From Planctomycetota bacterium (GTDB lineage: Bacteria > Planctomycetota > UBA1135): 5,543 nucleotides of DNA. Where the stretch lies: positions 1-5,543 of the forward strand of contig NVRO01000179.1 of NCBI GenBank assembly GCA_002400895.1, in the 5' to 3' direction. The notes beneath the pieces were generated by a model, which ran no database searches, was not told where the DNA came from, and was given only the letters and a program-made list of their open reading frames with translations. Positions 1-5,543 of the stretch are shown here, in pieces. Both the position numbers and the translations under genes were made by a program. Every line of letters starts with the position of its first letter. Position 1 is the stretch's first letter.

Positions 1-536
1 TAGGAGGCGATGTTGAAGGGAACTCCCAGCGCCAGATCGGCGGAGCGCTGGTAGAGCTGCAAATCCAGTTCGCCGTTGTTGGTAGCGTAGAACTGAAAGA
101 TGGTGTGACAAGGTTGCAGTTTCATTTGCGGCAAGTCTTCCACGTTCCAGGCGCTGACCAGATTCCGCCGCGAAGTCGGGTCGGATTTCAGCAAATCAAT
201 CGCATTCTGGATTTGATCGATTCCCCGGCCACCCCAGCTACGCCATTGAGAACCGTAAATCGGCCCCAACTCACCATTTTCATCCGCCCAGGCATCCCAA
301 ATCGGGGTGTGTTCGGTCAAGCCGTCGTTGATATTTGTGGAGCCACGTAAAAACCACAAAAGCTCATGAACTACAGCCTTGAACAGCACTTTTTTGGTGG
401 TCAATAAAGGAAACCCCCGACCCAGGTGGTAACGGGTTTGAGTGCCGAACACGCTCAGCGTGCCGGTGCCGGTACGGTCGGCTCGTACCTCGCCCTGTTC
501 GAGGACATTGCGGAGTAATTCGAGGTATTGCTTCAT
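1..536 (-). CDS. thyA: Thymidylate synthase, N-terminal 178 residues (3' end beyond window)
   Basis: This enzyme methylates dUMP to dTMP in the cytoplasm using 5,10-methylenetetrahydrofolate, the de novo source of thymine for DNA. The reading frame runs from an ATG at 536-534 to the left edge with no stop. It opens [12 protein letters not shown], close to the Escherichia coli ThyA start. Visible family marks are DRTGTGT (20-26, with the phosphate-binding Arg21), FPLLTTKK (42-49), HELLWFLRG (57-65), [17 protein letters not shown] (79-95), the SRR pair (122-124), SAWN (128-131), the active-site PCH with catalytic Cys143, and [17 protein letters not shown] (160-178) for dUMP binding. The family is usually about 264 residues, so roughly a third is missing beyond the window edge. 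No damage is seen in the visible part. It is divergent from the protease gene, with 72 bases between starts. No clear ribosome binding site precedes the ATG, but the N-terminus fits the family exactly, so the start is secure. Confidence 0.97.
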   Translation of the reverse strand, partial: MKQYLELLRNVLEQGEVRADRTGTGTLSVFGTQTRYHLGRGFPLLTTKKVLFKAVVHELLWFLRGSTNINDGLTEHTPIWDAWADENGELGPIYGSQWRSWGGRGIDQIQNAIDLLKSDPTSRRNLVSAWNVEDLPQMKLQPCHTIFQFYATNNGELDLQLYQRSADLALGVPFNIAS

Positions 537-608
537 GCTGGGAGGGCCACACAGAAGACCACTGCTCGGTTAGCATAGGTTCGCCCCCATTGACTACGAA
601 AACCCATC
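537..608. promoter_or_regulatory. Divergent intergenic region between thyA and the protease gene
   Basis: This 72-base gap separates two start codons facing away from each other, so it probably holds promoters for both directions. No -35/-10 pair of good quality is visible. The best -10-like words are TAGCAT at 571-576 on the plus strand and TATGCT on the minus strand over the same bases, each matching four of six consensus positions and each without a good -35. No operator-like palindrome or purine-rich ribosome binding site is seen. An in-frame TGA at 591-593 closes the protease frame upstream, so the protease cannot begin further left. The regulatory role is inferred from gene layout alone. 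Confidence 0.4.
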
Positions 609-2948
609 ATGTTAACCATTAGCTTTCTACTTATTGCCTTCCAATCCCCTTCGCTTGAAGCTCCCGATGTACTCGAGCACCGCGGGGTAATTGCCCACAC
701 CTGGGTAGACCAGGGGGTTCCTCATTACCGCATGTCGGTCGACAATGGTGTCACCTGGTCACGCGAGCGTCGCTACTCAAACAACTTGATGTTGCGCTAC
801 CAGGAATTCGATCCGCTGCGCGGCGCACCACGGATTGATCCTGCGTTGACTGCCTTGTCCGATGGCGAACTGCACATAGTTCAGTTCAATGCCAAGGGTA
901 CTCACCAGTGGCGCGAAGAAATTCGCCAACTCGGTGCCGACCACCGTCGTTTCCTCGCCAACCATGCCGACATCTGGCGGATGGATTCTGCCACCGCCGC
1001 CAAGGTCAGTGAACTTGCCAGCGTGCGCTGGGTAGGCGCTTTTCATCCTGCTTACAAGTTGGAAAATGAATTGCTGGTTGCCTTCGCTGCCGGTGAGTTG
1101 CAACAACGTGCCTACAACATTGTTGTTGGTGAGCGTGGCCCACGCGAAAAAGCCGTGGTCGCCGCTGCCATTCGGCTGCTTGGTGGCGAAGTGCTCGCAC
1201 AAATCCCCGACGGTTTCATTCTTGAAGCTCAACTCAACTCCGAGCAACTGCTTGCGGTATTGTCGATGAACGAAGTGCTCGGCCTTGACCGTCGCGGTGA
1301 GCGCGAGACCGACATGAATGTCGTGCGCCAGAAGATGGGCGGCGATTATGTCGAGTCAATGGGTGGCTGGGATGGCACCGGTGTTCGCGCCGAAGTCATG
1401 GATGGCAATCTGGATACTTCCTCCAATTGGACCCACTCTCCGATTTGGCACGGTTCCCATTCCGGAAGTAGTTCTCATGGAACTTCCACCTTCAGCATCA
1501 ACTTCTCAAATGGTGGCACCAATGCCAACCACCGGGGAATGGCACCGGATGCCCAGGGCGTGTTCTCCGACTATGGAAGCTTCGGCAATCGCTACACCCA
1601 CACTGCCGAAATGGTAGACCCTGCAGGGAACTACCGTTGTGTTTACCAGTCGAACTCGTGGGGCGATTCACGCACCACGACTTACAACTCCAAGTCTCAG
1701 GAAATGGATGACATCATTTATCTGAACGACGTGGTGATTACCCAATCGCAGTCGAACGCCGGTTCTACCGATTCGCGGCCGCAGGCTTGGGCCAAGAACG
1801 TGGTCGCGGTTGGTGCGCTGTACCACTATGGCAACACCAATGATTCAGACGACCGCTGGAGTTCCGGTGCTTCTACCGGACCGGCATCCGATGGGCGCAT
1901 CAAGCCGGACTTGAGCGCTTATTACGACCAGATTGTTACCACCAACAGCAGTTCCTTTGGTGGAACTTCCGCCGCTTCGCCGATTGTGGCCGGCCACTTC
2001 GCCTTGTTTCATGAGATGTGGCACACCGGAATTTTCGCCAACCCCACCGGGGCCACCGTGTTCGAGAGCCGCCCGCACAGTACTTTGGCGCGGGCAATGA
2101 TAATCAACTCGGCGTGGATGTGGCCTTCCAATCAGGGTGATGTAACCAGGATGCGACAAGGCTGGGGACGGCCAGATCTTGAAGACTTGTACGACAATGC
2201 AGCCCAGACATTCTGGATTGATGAGTCGACGGTGCTCAAGGACCTGGAATCGGCAGCTTACTTGGTTGAGGTGCCGGCTGGTGCCCCAGAGTTCAACGCC
2301 ACCCTGGTTTACATCGACCGTGCCGGTACTACTTCCTCATCGCTACACCGCATCAACGACCTTTCCCTTGAAGTAATCGACCCTGCGGGCACTGTTTACT
2401 GGGGCAATAATGGACTTACCAGCTCCAACACTTCCAGTTCCGGTGGTACTTCGGATACCAAGAACCCGGTAGAACGGGTAATTGTTTCCTCTCCGGCCAG
2501 TGGCACCTGGACGATAATCGTGCACGCTGATGACATCAATCAGGACACCCACCCCGAAAACGGGAGCATCGTGCCTGATAGTGATTTTGCATTGGTGGTT
2601 ACCCCGGCACTTCCGGTCGGAGGCAATAACACCATCAACCTGAATGGTCCGACGGTGGGTATCCCTGGCGGCTTCTTTACCTGGAGTTGGTCAGCGGCGC
2701 CCCCGAACGGTCAATACTGGTTTGCATGGAGTAATTCCAATGCCGGGTTTACCTGGCAGGGCCATGACTTTGACTTGGGAATTCCAGTCAATATTATTGC
2801 TAACGGAATCATTCCCAGCAATGGTAAAGGTTCTTTTACTGCGCAGATTCCCAGTGGTGCCAGTGGGATTACCGTTTACCTTGAAGTAGCAGCAAAAAGT
2901 GGCGGCAACTGGTTTGACTCGAATATGCTGACCCTGACCGTGCTGTAG
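609..2948 (+). CDS. Secreted subtilisin-family (S8) serine protease, KP-43-like, with duplicated propeptide and extra C-terminal domains
   Basis: A 779-residue secreted endopeptidase. A short hydrophobic N-terminus (2-12) is a weak signal peptide with no basic residues; cleavage could follow LEA (16-18). Residues 26-59 form one propeller-blade motif with a perfect Asp box, SVDNGVTW (43-50). Residues 88-147 and 169-229 are two similar beta-alpha-beta units resembling a duplicated inhibitory propeptide. NVVR at 237 lines up with what I recall of the mature start of Bacillus KP-43 protease. The catalytic domain (about 245-530) shows Asp265 in EVMDGNLD, His290 in SSHGTS, NSWGD (349-353), oxyanion Asn383 in QSQSNAGS and nucleophile Ser454 in GGTSAASP, followed by QGWGRPDL (517-524). 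A jelly-roll domain (about 535-665) has INDLSLEVIDPAGT and SSPASGTWTI, as in KP-43. A beta-rich domain (about 675-779) ends the protein and resembles the end of the next gene. All catalytic residues are present, so activity is expected. Substrate is unknown. The start is the first ATG after an in-frame TGA at 591. Confidence 0.93.
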   Translation: MLTISFLLIAFQSPSLEAPDVLEHRGVIAHTWVDQGVPHYRMSVDNGVTWSRERRYSNNLMLRYQEFDPLRGAPRIDPALTALSDGELHIVQFNAKGTHQWREEIRQLGADHRRFLANHADIWRMDSATAAKVSELASVRWVGAFHPAYKLENELLVAFAAGELQQRAYNIVVGERGPREKAVVAAAIRLLGGEVLAQIPDGFILEAQLNSEQLLAVLSMNEVLGLDRRGERETDMNVVRQKMGGDYVESMGGWDGTGVRAEVMDGNLDTSSNWTHSPIWHGSHSGSSSHGTSTFSINFSNGGTNANHRGMAPDAQGVFSDYGSFGNRYTHTAEMVDPAGNYRCVYQSNSWGDSRTTTYNSKSQEMDDIIYLNDVVITQSQSNAGSTDSRPQAWAKNVVAVGALYHYGNTNDSDDRWSSGASTGPASDGRIKPDLSAYYDQIVTTNSSSFGGTSAASPIVAGHFALFHEMWHTGIFANPTGATVFESRPHSTLARAMIINSAWMWPSNQGDVTRMRQGWGRPDLEDLYDNAAQTFWIDESTVLKDLESAAYLVEVPAGAPEFNATLVYIDRAGTTSSSLHRINDLSLEVIDPAGTVYWGNNGLTSSNTSSSGGTSDTKNPVERVIVSSPASGTWTIIVHADDINQDTHPENGSIVPDSDFALVVTPALPVGGNNTINLNGPTVGIPGGFFTWSWSAAPPNGQYWFAWSNSNAGFTWQGHDFDLGIPVNIIANGIIPSNGKGSFTAQIPSGASGITVYLEVAAKSGGNWFDSNMLTLTVL

Positions 2949-2991
2949 AAAAAATACTGTGTTGCAAGCGTGGCTCAACTGTCTTGATGGT

Positions 2992-4746
2992 ATGCGAGTC
3001 ACGCTTCTTTTTTCAGTTGCACTTTTTGCCACTCCGCTGGCCTCAGCCCAAAATCTACGGGAGGTGCAAAATCTCAGCTATGGGATCGGCGGGCAGGCGC
3101 AGGAGTGTGCGCTGGCGATTTCCGATAGCCAGAACCGGGCTTTGGTGGCATTCATCACTTTGACTGTAAGTGGCTACGAGGTGTGGGCAATTAACGGCGA
3201 GTTGCGCGATGGTGGCAAGACCTGGCAACCGACCAGCGGAGCCTGGCGTTTGGATAGTGACAGTACCGGTGCTTTGAAGAGTGACTTGATGATTGAAGCC
3301 GAGTCCGGCTTCTTTTACGTTGGTTGGCTTGACGACCGTGATGGCGTCACCAAGACCAAGTTGCGTCTCAGCCGCACGATTGATTCATTCAATCCCGGGT
3401 TTGGTCCGGATGTAGTTATCCCCACCAACGACCTGGGCATTGATAAAGATGTCAAAGCTTGGGATATCTCAGCCATCAGTAACTATGTACACATTGCGTC
3501 CCGATCGGTCTGGACCGCTTCCAGAGATGCAGTGTTTCAATCCCACTCGGGTGACTCCGGTGCAACTTGGTTTTCCCCGTTATTGGTTACTACTCCGGCG
3601 GCCGGGGTTGATGATGTCGATGACATTGCCATTTATGCGGTTATTCCCTCGAATGTATGTGTTGCCTGGATGGACAATCGTAGCGGTCTGAATCAGGTGT
3701 GGGTGCGGCAGGGAGATGGCCTTGGCTGGTCCGGTCAGGAAGTGCGCTTGGATAATCCTTCGCAAGGCAAGGCCGTCGATGGTTTATGCATCGACGGAAG
3801 CAGTATTGGCGGTTTTGGCGGAATCGACTCCTATCAAGTTGCCTGGTGCCAGGAAGGTGCTGCCACCACCTCCGAGTCATTATGGATTGCCTCTTCAACT
3901 GCCGCCGGTTTTAACTGGAGTAGCGCACAAATGATTGGTACTTACGCTGCGGGTACCGATGATGTCGACAATCCGAGCATATTGTCCGCAGCCAGTCAGG
4001 TGGTGATTGCCTGGGAGGACAACCGCAACGGCAATGATCAGGTATACACCGTTTTTTCCAATGACCATGGGGCCAGTTTTTCTGGCGATCTTAATCATGC
4101 AGGAACTACCGGGGCCGAACCCAAATTGAGTGGGGACGACCAGGTGGTAGCACTGGTGTGGCGCGAAGTCAGTGGCATTGATCACTTGATTATTGATACT
4201 TCGGTAAATGGTGGGCAAACCTGGAATGGAAGCCAGGAATTGTCGGGCGGATTATTAAGCGGGGACGCGGACGGCTTTTCGGTGGCAACCGATTCTTCCT
4301 GGCACAATATTTTGGTGGCTGGATTGGTCGACCAGGGAGTGGGCAATGAGATTTGGCTGGGTGGAACTCGCCTGGGACAGATAAGGGCAATCGGTGATTT
4401 GACCGCGGGCAGCACTCTTTTCTTTAAAGTGGATTATGTCCCCGCACAGGAAGAGGGGTGGTGGTTCGAAGTGGTTTGTTCTGAGAACTACGGGGAGTGG
4501 GCACCACAGGCAATGTTCCCGCGGTGGGCCGAAATTGATGCCACCGACGGTTGGTTCAATCGATTTCGCCGGCTCATCATCCGCGGACAGATAGTTGGTG
4601 GCAGCGGCCAATCTGTCGCTTTGAACGTGCCCCAGTTGCCTGCCGGTCTTGGTCTGCGCTTGGTGGCAATCTTGCGCCGTGAGTTGCCGCACCCGGGTGG
4701 AACTTATGGGACCATAACCGATCCCATTTTCTTGACCGTTCCTTAG
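2992..4746 (+). CDS. Secreted Asp-box (BNR) beta-propeller protein with C-terminal beta-domain, function unknown
   Basis: I chose ATG 2992 (584 residues) over GTG 2959, which adds 11 residues. From 2992 the protein opens with a textbook signal peptide, MRVTLLFSVALFATPLASA, with cleavage likely after Ala19. Most of the mature protein (about 50-464) is seven or eight propeller-blade repeats. Asp boxes are clear at 71-78 (LRDGGKTW), 186-193 (SGDSGATW), 356-363 (SNDHGASF) and 404-411 (SVNGGQTW), and degenerate near 131, 246 and 309. Each is preceded by a strand such as VAWMDNRSG (223-232) or IAWEDNRNG (339-347). Residues about 465-584 form a separate domain ending FLTVP, similar to the end of the protease. 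Asp-box propellers occur in sialidases and many secreted binding proteins. No sialidase RIP motif is visible, so a binding or scaffold role is more likely than glycosidase activity. It lies 43 bases after the protease stop with no terminator between, suggesting co-transcription. Its stop overlaps that of the convergent ligase-family gene. Confidence 0.85.
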   Translation: MRVTLLFSVALFATPLASAQNLREVQNLSYGIGGQAQECALAISDSQNRALVAFITLTVSGYEVWAINGELRDGGKTWQPTSGAWRLDSDSTGALKSDLMIEAESGFFYVGWLDDRDGVTKTKLRLSRTIDSFNPGFGPDVVIPTNDLGIDKDVKAWDISAISNYVHIASRSVWTASRDAVFQSHSGDSGATWFSPLLVTTPAAGVDDVDDIAIYAVIPSNVCVAWMDNRSGLNQVWVRQGDGLGWSGQEVRLDNPSQGKAVDGLCIDGSSIGGFGGIDSYQVAWCQEGAATTSESLWIASSTAAGFNWSSAQMIGTYAAGTDDVDNPSILSAASQVVIAWEDNRNGNDQVYTVFSNDHGASFSGDLNHAGTTGAEPKLSGDDQVVALVWREVSGIDHLIIDTSVNGGQTWNGSQELSGGLLSGDADGFSVATDSSWHNILVAGLVDQGVGNEIWLGGTRLGQIRAIGDLTAGSTLFFKVDYVPAQEEGWWFEVVCSENYGEWAPQAMFPRWAEIDATDGWFNRFRRLIIRGQIVGGSGQSVALNVPQLPAGLGLRLVAILRRELPHPGGTYGTITDPIFLTVP

Positions 4747-5459
4747 CGCCGGAAGGTGAAATCAGAGCTGGCGTACCTTGTCAGTGCAATGCTTTCAGCA
4801 CTGGCGAGTTCTTCTGCAAACCATTCACCGGGCTGAAAATCAATACCCAGTGCTTTCCCCAGGGCCTTGCTCATCAGCACCGGGTCCGCCTCGCGCTGAG
4901 TAGCGGCGATATCCGGGGTTTCCAGTGGTTGCTTGATAACCAGGCTGCCATGAAACAATACCCAACCGTGTTGGCGTCGAGCTGCACTCCCCAGCAGCTT
5001 GCGTTTGGCAAGCACCAGGTCCAGCGGGGATGAATCTTCAAAGCACCAGGGGGACCCGGAAACGTCACTCAGTAATGATTGCTCTTCACTCAAGGTGACC
5101 TCAGACATGGTCAACTCTGACAGGTACGCGGTCAGAGCCTCATGAATCAGCCTCATTTCCCTGGCCGGGCCGCCACTCATTACTCCGGTCTCGGGACAAC
5201 ACAATGAGTAGGTCAACTCGTGTTCGTGGAGAATTGCTTTGCCGCCGGTGCTTCGTCGCACCACCTCGCCACCACGAGCTCTTACTTCATCAAGCGGTAG
5301 TTCGGCCGCAGACTGAAAGTAGCCGATGCTGAGAGTCGGCTTGCACCATCGGTAGAAGCGCAAACTCGGGCAGGTGCGGTGCGTCAACAACGCGGCATCC
5401 CTCGCCATGTTGGTAACTCCCGCCAATGGCGTGTCGCACAGCAAGCGTCCGAGAATCAT
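4743..5459 (-). CDS. Lipoate-protein ligase/octanoyltransferase family protein, LipM-like
   Basis: A 238-residue cytoplasmic enzyme of the BPL/LplA/LipB family, which attaches octanoyl or lipoyl groups to a lysine of carrier domains such as glycine-cleavage H protein. Visible family marks are TNMARDAALL (16-25), PTLSIGYFQ (41-49), the RRSTGGKAILHEHELTYS block (68-85) that forms the acyl-binding site, the conserved lysine and GSA in KRKLLGSAARR (152-162), and FHGSLVI (169-175), equivalent to the usual QHGS. WCF (138-140) puts Cys139 where Bacillus LipM has its catalytic cysteine. This favours octanoyl transfer from octanoyl-ACP over ATP-dependent lipoate ligation, though some annotations would call it LplA. 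Length fits a single-domain enzyme without the LplA accessory domain. It begins 11 bases after the stop of a probable gcvPB and is likely translated from that operon. No Shine-Dalgarno is seen, but the ATG at 5459-5457 fits the family's usual N-terminus. Confidence 0.88.
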   Translation of the reverse strand: MILGRLLCDTPLAGVTNMARDAALLTHRTCPSLRFYRWCKPTLSIGYFQSAAELPLDEVRARGGEVVRRSTGGKAILHEHELTYSLCCPETGVMSGGPAREMRLIHEALTAYLSELTMSEVTLSEEQSLLSDVSGSPWCFEDSSPLDLVLAKRKLLGSAARRQHGWVLFHGSLVIKQPLETPDIAATQREADPVLMSKALGKALGIDFQPGEWFAEELASAESIALTRYASSDFTFRR

Positions 5460-5470
5460 GATTGCGGTGG

Positions 5471-5543
5471 TTATTCCGCCTCGGCCGCAGTCCAGGTGAG
5501 AATCGGTTGTTTGACCGCACGCGCTTCGTCGACTCTACTTACC
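5471..5543 (-). CDS. gcvPB: Probable glycine dehydrogenase (decarboxylating) subunit 2, last 23 residues (5' end beyond window)
   Basis: An open frame enters from the right edge and stops at TAA (5473-5471), giving VSRVDEARAVKQPILTWT followed by AAEAE. The pattern V-x-R-(L/V)-D-E-x-x-A-x-(K/R)-x-P-x-L-x-W is how I recall the C-terminus of GcvPB, one half of the two-subunit P protein that decarboxylates glycine in the cleavage system and passes the aminomethyl group to lipoylated H protein. Only 23 codons are visible, so the match is suggestive. The neighbour supports it: 11 bases downstream on the same strand starts a lipoate-attachment enzyme, the activity H protein needs. The alternative is any other protein with a similar charged tail. 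Confidence 0.6.
   Translation of the reverse strand, partial: VSRVDEARAVKQPILTWTAAEAE

Noticed and set aside
105..576. Open frames of 70-81 codons on both strands over the thyA region
   Set aside because: The minus-strand thyA frame matches the family from the first residue to the window edge, so these overlapping frames are coincidental.
571..595. TAGCAT (571-576) as a -10 box and TTGACT (590-595) as a -35 box for the protease gene
   Set aside because: They are in the wrong order to pair. TAGCAT has no good -35 upstream, and TTGACT would need a -10 inside the coding region.
777..1247. A 156-codon open frame on the minus strand inside the protease gene
   Set aside because: It lies wholly antisense to a protein with clear protease features and shows no family motif; it is a shadow of the plus-strand coding frame.
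2959..2991. GTG start giving 11 more residues on the propeller protein
   Set aside because: The added residues (MLQAWLNCLDG) would sit before an otherwise ideal signal peptide that starts at ATG 2992, and no ribosome binding site supports the GTG.
2949..2991. Possible terminator between the protease and propeller genes, with an A-run at 2949-2954
   Set aside because: No stem-loop followed by a T-run is visible in the 43-base gap, so read-through into the propeller gene is more likely.
2992..4746. Sialidase/neuraminidase assignment based on Asp boxes
   Set aside because: Asp boxes alone do not make a sialidase; no RIP motif is visible and the blades lack an evident catalytic arginine set.

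Overview
The window reads as chromosomal DNA of a Gram-negative-like bacterium of moderate GC. It carries five genes: two partial housekeeping genes at the edges, one complete lipoate-attachment gene, and two large secreted-protein genes in the middle. None of the four visible starts has a convincing Shine-Dalgarno sequence. The glycine decarboxylase appears to be the two-subunit (GcvPA/GcvPB) type with a lipoate-attachment gene directly downstream. The secreted proteins are multidomain beta-rich proteins with a shared C-terminal domain. Together this would suit a planctomycete or a related environmental lineage, but that placement is inference; no marker gene here settles it.

Layout from left to right. 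Positions 1-536 (minus) hold the first 178 codons of thymidylate synthase (thyA). A 72-base gap separates it from a divergent pair of plus-strand genes. The first (609-2948) is a secreted subtilisin-family (S8) protease of the KP-43 type, with a duplicated propeptide, a catalytic domain, a jelly-roll domain and an extra C-terminal domain. The second (best start 2992, end 4746) is a secreted protein made almost entirely of Asp-box (BNR) beta-propeller repeats, ending in a C-terminal domain that resembles the protease's. The two lie 43 bases apart and are probably co-transcribed. On the minus strand, 4743-5459 encodes a LipM-like octanoyltransferase/lipoate ligase, and 5471-5543 the last 23 codons of a probable glycine dehydrogenase subunit 2 (gcvPB).

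Two functional units emerge. The right end looks like the tail of a glycine-cleavage operon, where the ligase-family enzyme would supply the lipoyl group carried by the H protein. The centre is a secreted protease/propeller pair linked by two kinds of shared sequence. The protease carries one isolated propeller-blade motif at its N-terminus, and both proteins end in a similar beta-rich domain. This suggests a common extracellular role or shared ancestry. The exact function of the pair is not evident from the sequence. I saw no RNA genes, mobile elements, CRISPR arrays or convincing intrinsic terminators.
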